Of a stretch of DNA of 64,000 nt, positions 42,667-49,703 are shown one piece after another. The stretch is from Alitabrizicola rongguiensis (GTDB taxonomy: Bacteria; Pseudomonadota; Alphaproteobacteria; Rhodobacterales; Rhodobacteraceae). Position numbers and translations under genes: made by a program. The stretch is from positions 388,800-452,799 of the forward strand of contig NZ_JAKENF010000004.1 in NCBI RefSeq assembly GCF_021491355.1, written 5' to 3'. Positions within the stretch are counted from its first letter, which is position 1; every line of letters starts with the position of its first letter. The notes below the pieces were generated by a model, which worked only from the letters and a program-made list of their open reading frames with translations, was not told the origin of the DNA and did not search any database.

Positions 42667-43808
42667 GGCGCAGCTCCGATGCGGGCAAGCCGACCTTCAT
42701 CCACGCCTTGCAGCGGGACGGCCACGACCTGCGCAGCATCGGGCAACGCGCCCGTCACTTCCACCCGGCCACGGTCGTCACGCGCACCGAATGTCAGGTC
42801 GGCGCGCGAAAGCCTCCCGTCCTCGACGATCCAGACCGTGCCGCGATACCCGTCGAAGCCGAAAATCGCCACTTCAGGCACCATCAGGGCCGTGGCGCGT
42901 GTGGCAGTCAGGATGCGCACCTCGGCTTGTTCGCCCAGAAACATTTGCGGCGGGCAATCCGAGCAGGTCAGCCAGACGCGGCGTTCCTCGTTCACCCGGT
43001 CGCTTTCCACTCCGATGCGGGCGATCGTGCCCGTGAATTCGCTGGCAGGCTGAGACCGCAGACGGATGGTGCCGGGCTGGCCAAGGGCCAGCTGACCAGC
43101 GCGTTCTTCGTCGATATAGGCCTGAATCCAGATCGTATCGGGGTCGATCAAGGTAAAGATCGGATCGCCCGCGCGAACCACGGCTCCGGTTTCGGCCAAG
43201 CGTGTCACAACCAGCGCATCAAAGGGCGCGGTCAAGCGGTGACGGTCCAGCAGCGTCTGTTCAAGTTGCAGGGCAGCGACTGCATCCTGCCCCTGAGCGC
43301 GAATGACGGCGAGTTCCGCTTCTGCAACTTTCACGTCAGCACGAGCGACGTCTTCATCTCGCTGCGCCTCCTCCGCGCGCTGAATGGATGCGGCTTCCTG
43401 TCGGGTCAACTCGGCCTGCCGGCGGTTGGCCGCCTCGCGCTGCGCCAGGATTGCCGTGGCGCGGAGGACTGCGGCTTCGGCCTTGGCCTGATTGGCAGCG
43501 TTCGCCGCCACGGCGGCTTGGGCACGGGCGAGCCGCGCTTCCTGCTCATCCTGATTCAGCGCGGCCAGCGCTTGCCCCTGTGCCACGCGGTCACCTGCAT
43601 CGACCGTAAGCGACATCAGTGTTCCGCTGGACTCAAACCCCACGCGCGCCAGCACCCTCGCCTCGACGGTTCCGAGGCCGTAGATCCGAAGCGCCACATC
43701 CGTTTCGGGCTGCACGACCGCCACCGTCAACGGACGCTCGGTCAGGAACATCGCTGCTGCACCGATGCTCAGGGTCGCAACCGTCGCAAAGATCCAGATA
43801 GTTCGCAT
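42663..43808 (-). CDS. HlyD/DevB-type periplasmic adaptor protein
   Basis: A 381-residue membrane-fusion protein. A single N-terminal membrane anchor (WIFATVATLSIGAAAMFL) precedes a lipoyl-like half motif, a long coiled-coil hairpin (about residues 85-190, rich in Ala/Glu/Arg with ARAQAAVAANAANQAKAEA) and a beta-barrel domain. It bridges the ABC permease to an outer-membrane TolC-like duct, which is not encoded here. Gene order adaptor-permease-ATPase equals devBCA. Confidence 0.88.
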   Translation of the reverse strand: MRTIWIFATVATLSIGAAAMFLTERPLTVAVVQPETDVALRIYGLGTVEARVLARVGFESSGTLMSLTVDAGDRVAQGQALAALNQDEQEARLARAQAAVAANAANQAKAEAAVLRATAILAQREAANRRQAELTRQEAASIQRAEEAQRDEDVARADVKVAEAELAVIRAQGQDAVAALQLEQTLLDRHRLTAPFDALVVTRLAETGAVVRAGDPIFTLIDPDTIWIQAYIDEERAGQLALGQPGTIRLRSQPASEFTGTIARIGVESDRVNEERRVWLTCSDCPPQMFLGEQAEVRILTATRATALMVPEVAIFGFDGYRGTVWIVEDGRLSRADLTFGARDDRGRVEVTGALPDAAQVVAVPLQGVDEGRLARIGAAP

Positions 43809-43811
43809 CGA

Positions 43812-44408
43812 TCAGCCCTCTTTCGCACAAAGCAGGTGCAGCTGGACATCCAGAAGGCGAGATCCTTCGGCCTGCAGGCCAAAGTCGCGCGCGCCAAGTG
43901 ACCAGCGGATCGCCAGCCCCTGCACTAGGGATGTCAGCAAGACCGCCACATCCGCTGCTGCAACGTCATCGCGCAGGGTGCGGCATTGCTGGCCCTGCGC
44001 GACTTCGCGCATAAGATGGCCATGGAAAGCGGTCAGCCGCCCGCGGAATGCTGTGCGCAGGGCCGAGTTCTCGACATTCAGTTCGCGGGAAAACAGCAGC
44101 ATGGGCATCGCGGGTGTTGCTGCGATCTGGTCCAGTTGCGCCCGGATCAGCGCCCGGATCCTGTCAACCGGCAGGTCAGCCTGAGCCACAGCCGCATTCC
44201 AGGCATTGGTCAGCGTTTCGGCCACCTGGTCGGCCACGGCACTCCACATTGCAGCCTTTGTTGGAAAATGCCTGAACAAGGCAGCCTGCGTCACGCCGAC
44301 TTCGTTGGCTACGGCGCCTGTCGTCACCCGGTCCGGGCCGATCTGGTCGGCCAAGGCAAGGATCGTTGCCACGATTTCAGCCTTGCGGAGATCTGACGTC
44401 TTGCGCAT
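43812..44408 (-). CDS. TetR-family regulator of the exporter operon
   Basis: A 198-residue TetR regulator: N-terminal HTH (AEIVATILALADQIGPDRVT, VANEVGVTQAALFRHFPTKA) and a variable helical ligand domain. It is the first gene of the exporter operon, 3 bp before the adaptor gene. The ATG at 44408 is preferred to an in-frame TTG 12 bp upstream. A perfect palindrome just before the gene makes autoregulation and control of the whole operon very likely. Confidence 0.88.
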   Translation of the reverse strand: MRKTSDLRKAEIVATILALADQIGPDRVTTGAVANEVGVTQAALFRHFPTKAAMWSAVADQVAETLTNAWNAAVAQADLPVDRIRALIRAQLDQIAATPAMPMLLFSRELNVENSALRTAFRGRLTAFHGHLMREVAQGQQCRTLRDDVAAADVAVLLTSLVQGLAIRWSLGARDFGLQAEGSRLLDVQLHLLCAKEG

Positions 44409-44424
44409 CGATTCATCCAAGAAA

Positions 44425-44444
44425 GTAAGTGATTAATCACTTAC
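44425..44444. promoter_or_regulatory. TetR operator, perfect 20-bp palindrome
   Basis: GTAAGTGATT (44425-44434) is followed immediately by its exact complement AATCACTTAC (44435-44444), 16 bp upstream of the TetR gene start. Position, symmetry and length are those of a TetR-family operator covering the operon promoter. Confidence 0.8.
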
Positions 44445-44461
44445 ATAATCGAATGAAGGAG

Positions 44462-44737
44462 TCAACTTTCCAAGTCAGACGATCGGTCTCGCACCGGAAA
44501 GCGAGAGCTCGACAGGATCGTTCCTGCCTCGTCCACCGTGAACCGGCAGGCGCGATTGGTGTGGCGGAACGTCAGGCGCCAGCGTCCCGCGTCCGTCCCC
44601 ACCCCGGCCTCGCAGATCGATGTCAGGGCACCGATGCGCATCGACTCGCGAACGTCGGACTCGGTCATTCCGAATGCTTCGGCGAGCAAGATTGCCGGAA
44701 CGACAAAGCCTGCACCGTCACGTTCCACCTGCGTCAT
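44462..44737 (-). CDS. DUF6522-like protein linked to nsrR
   Basis: A 91-residue small cytoplasmic protein: GFVVPAILLAEAFGMTESDV, then MRIGALTSICEAGVGTDAGR, WRLTFRHTNRACRFTVDEAG. It resembles the DUF6522 family found beside denitrification and NO-response genes; no activity is established. Its ATG overlaps the nsrR stop (ATGA), so the two are translated together. It has two Cys residues but no evident metal motif. Confidence 0.65.
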   Translation of the reverse strand: MTQVERDGAGFVVPAILLAEAFGMTESDVRESMRIGALTSICEAGVGTDAGRWRLTFRHTNRACRFTVDEAGTILSSSRFPVRDRSSDLES

Positions 44738-45165
44738 TGCGACACCACGAGGTTCTTTGGCAGCGGGGGCAGGGCGATATCGGCCAGTGTGGATCGGTCG
44801 AGATCCATGAGAAAAGCTGCTTCAGCGGAACGCAGACGCGCCTTAAGCCGACAGCGCGTGTCTATCGAACAGGCACCCCCATCGGCCCCGAAACATTCGA
44901 CCAAGGGCTGCCCTTCTTCCAACAACCGGATGACTTGGCCAAGCCGGATCTCGGCCGCCGGTCGGGCCAGCACGGCGCCACCGCCGCCGCCGCGCCGGGT
45001 TTCGATCAGGCCTGCGCGCGCCAGATGCTGGATGATCTTGGCCAGATGATTGCGGGACAGGCACAAGGCTTCGGCCAGTTCGGCCGTGGAGATGGCGCGC
45101 GACGGATCGGCGGCCATCCGCATCAGCATCCGTAGCCCGAAGTCGGTGAAGGAGGTCAGCCGCAT
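44734..45165 (-). CDS. nsrR: Rrf2-family NO sensor NsrR
   Basis: A 143-residue Rrf2 regulator. The N-terminal winged helix has TSFTDFGLRMLMRMA and LSRNHLAKIIQHLARAGLIE, and a glycine-rich RRGGGGGAVLARP wing. The iron-sulfur ligands are C91, C99 and C105, spaced C-x7-C-x5-C as in NsrR. NO destroys the cluster and releases DNA. The gene is divergent from the truncated haemoglobin gene, with an NsrR-like operator between them. Confidence 0.9.
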   Translation of the reverse strand: MRLTSFTDFGLRMLMRMAADPSRAISTAELAEALCLSRNHLAKIIQHLARAGLIETRRGGGGGAVLARPAAEIRLGQVIRLLEEGQPLVECFGADGGACSIDTRCRLKARLRSAEAAFLMDLDRSTLADIALPPLPKNLVVSQ

Positions 45166-45181
45166 GAGGTCGGTTTCCTTG

Positions 45182-45204
45182 AATAGGTATTTACAATACC
45201 CATT
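45182..45204. promoter_or_regulatory. NsrR operator
   Basis: The dyad GGTATT (45186-45191), TAC, AATACC (45195-45200) extends outward to AATnGGTATT / AATACCnATT with one mismatched pair per side. It resembles the known NsrR consensus (A/T-rich GTATTT-n-AAATAC type) and lies between divergent nsrR and trHb genes, 17 bp from the nsrR start. Confidence 0.75.
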
Positions 45205-45240
45205 AGCAGGCCTAAGCCGAAGCGCAAGACGGAGACTCAG

Positions 45241-45699
45241 ATGTCCAGCGCAGCTGTCAGCTTGTCCATCCCGACAACCAGGCCGGAAGTGACGGCCGCC
45301 CTAATGGCAGAAACGGGTCTTAGCCCCGATGTTCTGCGCGATCTGGTGCACCGCTTTTACGGCTGTGTACGTGCAGATTCCGTTCTGGGGCCGATCTTTG
45401 CGGCCCGCATCACCGATTGGGCTATGCATCTTGAGCGGATGGTGACGTTCTGGTCCTCGGTCGCCTTGATGACCGGGCAGTATCATGGCCGGCCGGTGCC
45501 CGCGCATACTCCGTTGCCGATCAATGCGGCACATTTCGACCGCTGGCTTGCGCTGTTCCGCGCGACAGCTATCGATACCTGCGCGCCTGCGGGAGCCTTG
45601 CACCTGATCGAACGCGCCGAGCGGATCGCCCATTCCCTGCACATCGCCGTTCAGTCAGCCCAAAGCGACCCCGTCGCCCCACCCAAACTGTTCACCTGA
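45241..45699 (+). CDS. group III truncated haemoglobin
   Basis: A 152-residue globin-like protein. The core reads LVHRFYGCVRADSVLGPIF, LERMVTFWSSVALMTGQYHG (E/F region) and the proximal His in NAAHFDRWLALFRATA, as in group III truncated haemoglobins. Such proteins bind or detoxify NO and oxygen in denitrifiers. The first 25 residues are an extension. It is the first gene of a same-strand group (trHb, hemerythrin, FCL-like, nnrS, nnrU) opposite nsrR. Confidence 0.88.
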   Translation: MSSAAVSLSIPTTRPEVTAALMAETGLSPDVLRDLVHRFYGCVRADSVLGPIFAARITDWAMHLERMVTFWSSVALMTGQYHGRPVPAHTPLPINAAHFDRWLALFRATAIDTCAPAGALHLIERAERIAHSLHIAVQSAQSDPVAPPKLFT

Positions 45700-45712
45700 C
45701 AGGAGACCTCAC

Positions 45713-46201
45713 ATGACCGAAGCTGCAGCGCCGTCTGAGCCGACCGCCCTGACCCGGCACATCGAGGCGCGCTACCATTCCCGCCACAGGGAGCAGCTGC
45801 CGCAACTGGTGGCAATGGCCGAGCGTGTCGAGGACGTGCACTTCGGCGACGTGGGCGTGCCGGACGGACTGTCGGCCCTGCTGCACCAGATGATCGGCGA
45901 GTTGGAGGTGCATATGAAGAAAGAGGAACTGATCCTGTTTCCTGCGATCCGCAAGGGAGGGATGCCCGGCATCGAGACTCCGATCGCGGTGATGCGCGCC
46001 GATCATGCCGGGTATGACCTCGAGCTGGCCGAGATCTTCCGACTGACCGCAAACCAGACCTTGCCCGACGGGGCCTGCGGCACCTGGACCGGGCTTTACC
46101 GTGGACTGGATGAGTTCACCCGTGACCTGACCGAGCACATGCGGTTGGAGAACGACGTGCTGTTCCCGCAGTTCGAGGCGGAGCGGCGCGCCGATGTCTG
46201 A
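45713..46201 (+). CDS. hemerythrin-domain protein (YtfE/Ric-like, lacking the N-terminal domain)
   Basis: A 162-residue HHE hemerythrin. It starts in the region equal to the second domain of YtfE/RIC: LTRHIEARYHSRHREQLPQL, then LEVHMKKEELILFPAI, MRADHAGYDLELAEI and LTEHMRLENDVLFPQFE, giving the His/Glu ligands for a di-iron centre. RIC proteins repair iron-sulfur clusters after NO damage. The normal N-terminal Cys-containing ScdA_N domain is absent. The start follows AGGAGACCTCAC; its stop overlaps the next gene. Confidence 0.87.
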   Translation: MTEAAAPSEPTALTRHIEARYHSRHREQLPQLVAMAERVEDVHFGDVGVPDGLSALLHQMIGELEVHMKKEELILFPAIRKGGMPGIETPIAVMRADHAGYDLELAEIFRLTANQTLPDGACGTWTGLYRGLDEFTRDLTEHMRLENDVLFPQFEAERRADV

Positions 46202-46877
46202 GCCGGGCCGATTCGCCTCGTCCCCCTGCATGGCTTGCGAGATCGCCCCGGACTACTTCGATCCGCTGGCTGTGGACCCAGAGCAGGCGCGCGACGTCGC
46301 CCGCTGGCGCAAGGCCGAGCGCGCGCGATTGCTGGCAGACCGTCAGGCCCTGTTCGTGTCGCAGCGTCATGCAGCGGCAGACATGATTGCCACGCGTCTC
46401 GATACCCTGCTGGCCGAACGTTTCCCGAGCGTCGACGGGCTGACGCTCTCGGCTTGGTGGCCGATCAAGGCGGAACTGAACTTGCGGCCCTGGCTGGAAA
46501 GCCTGCTCGCACGCGGCGCGCGCGTCACATTGCCCGTGGTCACAGCGCCCGCTGCACCACTGGCGTTCCGCCCTTGGACGCCAGATTGCAAGATGATGCA
46601 GGGCTTCTGGAAGATCCCGGTCCCGGCTGACGGGCCAGAGGTTGTGCCTGACCTGACCCTTGCCCCCTTGGTGGGCTGGGACCCGGCAGGGTTTCGGCTG
46701 GGCTACGGCGGGGGCTACTTTGACCGCACGCTCGCTGTGTTGTCGCCTCGCCCGATGACCATCGGCATCGGTCTGCAATCTGCCCGGCTTGCCACCATCT
46801 TTCCCCAACCCCACGACATCGCACTGGACATCATCCTGACCGAGGCCGGGGTCCAGTTCGATCAGAAGGACGCATGA
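46194..46877 (+). CDS. 5-formyltetrahydrofolate cyclo-ligase family protein
   Basis: A 227-residue protein. It has the ATP/folate family marks WRKAERARLLADRQ, LSAWWPIKAELNLRPWLE and DPAGFRLGYGGGYFDRTL. Genuine 5-FCL converts 5-formyl-THF to methenyl-THF, but the copies linked to NO genes are often called FCL-like with unproven role. The first ~38 residues (with CMACEIAPDYFDPLA) are an extension. It overlaps hemerythrin by 8 bp and nnrS by 4 bp, so it is part of the NO-response operon. Confidence 0.8.
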   Translation: MSEPGRFASSPCMACEIAPDYFDPLAVDPEQARDVARWRKAERARLLADRQALFVSQRHAAADMIATRLDTLLAERFPSVDGLTLSAWWPIKAELNLRPWLESLLARGARVTLPVVTAPAAPLAFRPWTPDCKMMQGFWKIPVPADGPEVVPDLTLAPLVGWDPAGFRLGYGGGYFDRTLAVLSPRPMTIGIGLQSARLATIFPQPHDIALDIILTEAGVQFDQKDA

Positions 46878-48082
46878 TGACCACCACTGCCGAACAGATG
46901 CGCGCCTGGACCGGCCCTGCGATCCTGACCTACGGGTTCCGGCCATTCTTCTTCGGGGCCGCGACCTGGGCTGCGCTGGCCATGACGATATGGGTGCCGA
47001 TGCTGTCTGGTCATCTGACGCTGCCCACCGCCTTCGACCCAGTTAGCTGGCACGCGCACGAATTCCTGTTCGGCTACCTGGGCGCGGTGATTGCGGGGTT
47101 TCTCTTGACCGCTGTGCCAAACTGGACAGGCCGGTTGCCCATTGTGGGCTGGCGGCTTGGCGGGCTGTTCTTCCTGTGGCTGGCCGGGCGCGTGGCGGTT
47201 GCGGTGTCGGGCGCCCTGCCCGCCGGAATGGCGGCAGCGGTCGATCTGGCCTTTCCGCTGGTTCTGGCCGTTGCCATTGGGCGCGAGATCGTGGCGGGCA
47301 AGAACTGGCGCAATCTGATCGTGCTGGCGATGCTGGCGGTCTTTGCCCTTGGCAACGGCCTTTATCACTGGGAGGCGGCGCGAGGCGACTATGCCGCCCA
47401 GGGCTATGGCCTGCGGCTGGGGCTGGCGGCGGGAGTGATGATGATCGCGGTCATCGGCGGGCGGATCGTGCCCAGCTTTACCCGCAACTGGCTGGTCCGG
47501 CGGGGGCCCGGGCGGCTGCCTGCCCCGCCGATGCAGGGGTTCGACAAGCTGGCCTTGTTGTCGCTTCTGGTGGCGCTGGTGCTGTGGGTCGCCCTGCCCC
47601 TGTGGCCTGGCACAGGGGCCGCCCTGGGACTGGCGGGGCTGCTGCACGCCATTCGTCTTGCACGTTGGGCGGGGTACCGCACGGGGGCCGAGCCTTTGGT
47701 GACGGTGCTGCATGTGGGCTATGCCTTCCTGCCGCTTGGGGCATTGGCGCTGGCCGTCGGGATCCTGATGCCAGAGGTCTTCGCCATGGCCGCCGCGCAG
47801 CATCTGTGGATGGGCGGTGCCGTCGGGCTGATGACCCTTGCGGTGATGACGCGGGCGACCCTGGGCCATACCGGGCAGGACCTGCACGCGGGCCCCGGCA
47901 CGATCGCCATCTATGCGGCGCTGGTCATCGCAGTCATGGCGCGGGTCGCGGGGGGGGTCTGGCCTGCGGAGGCGACCGGCTTGCACAGCCTTGCCGGGCT
48001 GGCGTGGATCGGGGCCTTTGGCGGCTATGCCGTTCTGTACGGGCGATTTCTGCAGCGCCTGCCGCCTACGAAACGGATCTGA
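46874..48082 (+). CDS. nnrS: NnrS family heme/copper membrane protein
   Basis: A 402-residue, twelve-helix membrane protein. The NnrS markers are AILTYGFRPFFFGAATWAAL-like start, DPVSWHAHEFLFGYLGAVIAG (His ligands), IVPSFTRNWLVRRG and LGHTGQDLHAG. NnrS protects against NO-derived stress in denitrifiers and is regulated with NO-reductase genes. ATGATG at the start overlaps the previous stop. Confidence 0.93.
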   Translation: MMTTTAEQMRAWTGPAILTYGFRPFFFGAATWAALAMTIWVPMLSGHLTLPTAFDPVSWHAHEFLFGYLGAVIAGFLLTAVPNWTGRLPIVGWRLGGLFFLWLAGRVAVAVSGALPAGMAAAVDLAFPLVLAVAIGREIVAGKNWRNLIVLAMLAVFALGNGLYHWEAARGDYAAQGYGLRLGLAAGVMMIAVIGGRIVPSFTRNWLVRRGPGRLPAPPMQGFDKLALLSLLVALVLWVALPLWPGTGAALGLAGLLHAIRLARWAGYRTGAEPLVTVLHVGYAFLPLGALALAVGILMPEVFAMAAAQHLWMGGAVGLMTLAVMTRATLGHTGQDLHAGPGTIAIYAALVIAVMARVAGGVWPAEATGLHSLAGLAWIGAFGGYAVLYGRFLQRLPPTKRI

Positions 48083-48088
48083 CCGGGC

Positions 48089-48751
48089 ATGGGCTGGAAC
48101 GAATTCGCCTTTGCCTTCGCGGCCTTCTTCCTGACCCACTCCATTCCGATCCGCCCTCCGCTGCGGCCCTGGGCGGTGGCACGGCTGGGGTATGCTGGCT
48201 TTGGCATCGCCTATTCGGCTCTCTCACTGGCCGTGCTGGTTTGGTTGATCGCGGCAGCGAGTCGGGCACCCTATGTGCCGCTTTGGGACTGGGCACCGTG
48301 GCAGAACCATGTCGTGCTGACCGTAATGCTCCCCGTCTGCTTGGTGCTGACTGCGGCGATGGCCCGACCGAACCCCTTTTCCTTCGGCGGCGCGCAGAAT
48401 GACCGGTTCGACCCGGCGAGCCCCGGCATCATCCGCCTGACGCGGCATCCCCTGCTTCTGGCGCTCGGGATATGGTCAGCGGCGCATATCCTGCCGAACG
48501 GGGATTTGACGCATGTTATCCTGTTCGGCACTTTCGCCGGTTTCGCGATGCTTGGCGGCCGCCTAGTCGACCGGCGGCGACAGCGAGAGATGGGGCAGCG
48601 CTGGCACGACCTGCGCGCGGCCATTTCGGAAAGCCCCGCAATGCCATCCCTGACTGGCCACACCCTTCTGCGCCTGCTTGCCGGGCTGCTGCTCTATGCG
48701 GGGCTGATCTGGCTGCACCCCCTGGTGATCGGGGTGGACCCTCTGGTCTGA
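48089..48751 (+). CDS. nnrU: NnrU family protein
   Basis: A 220-residue membrane protein with about six helices: FAAFFLTHSIPIRPPLR start, GIIRLTRHPLLLALGIWSAAHILPNGD and a cytoplasmic GRLVDRRRQREMGQRWHDLR loop. NnrU is associated with denitrification and NO metabolism and resembles isoprenylcysteine methyltransferases in the RHPLL region. It ends only 4 bp from the convergent narR stop, leaving no room for a separate terminator, so the two 3' ends probably overlap. Confidence 0.93.
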   Translation: MGWNEFAFAFAAFFLTHSIPIRPPLRPWAVARLGYAGFGIAYSALSLAVLVWLIAAASRAPYVPLWDWAPWQNHVVLTVMLPVCLVLTAAMARPNPFSFGGAQNDRFDPASPGIIRLTRHPLLLALGIWSAAHILPNGDLTHVILFGTFAGFAMLGGRLVDRRRQREMGQRWHDLRAAISESPAMPSLTGHTLLRLLAGLLLYAGLIWLHPLVIGVDPLV

Positions 48752-48755
48752 TGCC

Positions 48756-49454
48756 TCAGGTGGACCCGTCGTCGATCAGCGGGTTCGGCCTGGCAAACCG
48801 CTCGAACTCGGCCTGGTTGGTGATGGTGATGCGCGTTCCGTCAACCTCCAGACCATAGGGTTGCAACCCCTTGAAGGCGCGGCTCAGGTTTTCGGCAGTC
48901 ATCCCTAGCACCGAAGCGAGGCGGCGCTTTTCATAGTCAAGCACGAACGAAGCCGCCCCTCCGGTCCGCCGCTGCTGGCGGAGCAGATAGTTCGCGAGCC
49001 GCTCCAGCGACGTCCGCAGCTTTAGATCCTTCTGCGCCTTGATGACCGAGCGGTAGCACTGCGCCAGTTCCGTCACTACGGCGCGGGCAAAGTTACCGTC
49101 TATGTCGAAGACGGCGCGCACGTCCTGACTTGGGATCAGGGCGATCCGGCTTTTCTCCAATGTGCGGGCAGACATCAGGTAAGGTGCATCCTTGATCGTG
49201 GCCGCCAGGATGAAGGTCGAGATGGGCCGAACAGTCGCAAGGCTGGTCTCACGGCCATTCCAGGCCGAGACGAGGTCAACCGAACCGGACAGCACAACAT
49301 GCAGGAAGTCGCTCGGGTCGCCCTCGGTGATAAGCTCGATCTGCGCCGGGAAGTTCTGGACATAGGCGCCGCGCATCAAGGCCGAGAAATTCTCGTCCGC
49401 CATCTGTGAAAACAGCGTGAGGTCGCGAATCTCCTTGAATGATGAATCGGGCAT
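48756..49454 (-). CDS. narR: CRP/FNR-family regulator NarR
   Basis: A 232-residue CRP/FNR protein: an N-terminal cyclic-nucleotide-type beta barrel and a C-terminal HTH with SVLGMTAENLSRAFKGL as recognition helix (ExxSR type, for TTGAT sites). Unlike FNR it has no N-terminal cysteines; the only Cys is in AQCYRSV. That fits NarR of Paracoccus, which answers to nitrate/nitrite and activates narK-narGHJI. The ATG at 49454 has AAGGA 8 bp upstream, preferred over the TTG at 49469. It is divergent from narK. Confidence 0.88.
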   Translation of the reverse strand: MPDSSFKEIRDLTLFSQMADENFSALMRGAYVQNFPAQIELITEGDPSDFLHVVLSGSVDLVSAWNGRETSLATVRPISTFILAATIKDAPYLMSARTLEKSRIALIPSQDVRAVFDIDGNFARAVVTELAQCYRSVIKAQKDLKLRTSLERLANYLLRQQRRTGGAASFVLDYEKRRLASVLGMTAENLSRAFKGLQPYGLEVDGTRITITNQAEFERFARPNPLIDDGST

Positions 49455-49497
49455 CCTGTTGTCCTTCAAGGTGCTTTACCAGAGTGCATTTCCCCTG

Positions 49498-49511
49498 TTG
49501 ATAATTGTCAA
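49498..49511. promoter_or_regulatory. FNR/NarR box near narR
   Basis: TTGAT-AATT-GTCAA, one base off the FNR consensus TTGAT-N4-ATCAA, 44-57 bp upstream of the narR start. It could mediate autoregulation of narR or activation by another CRP/FNR protein. Confidence 0.65.
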
Positions 49512-49610
49512 GACTTCAATTGATCACCGCCGGGCTTGCCTTGATGCACCCAGCGCGAGAGCCTGACAAATCTTGATACCCCATTTATTTCAATAAGAAA
49601 TCCGCAACAG

Positions 49611-49624
49611 ATGATCTAGATCAA
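49611..49624. promoter_or_regulatory. FNR/NarR box upstream of narK
   Basis: ATGAT-CTAG-ATCAA, one base off the FNR consensus, centred about 86 bp before the narK ATG. At the usual -41.5 position it predicts a transcription start near 49659 for the nar operon. Confidence 0.7.
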
Positions 49625-49703
49625 CCTCTTTGGCCTGCGTGGATCTCAGGACTGGCATCAATCCCACTGGGGAAACTGCCTCCCTCTTGCCGGAGATCCC
49701 GCC

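Noticed and set aside
49518..49590. Further TTGAT words upstream of narK (near 49519 and 49573)
   Set aside because: Only half sites; no ATCAA partner at 4-bp spacing.
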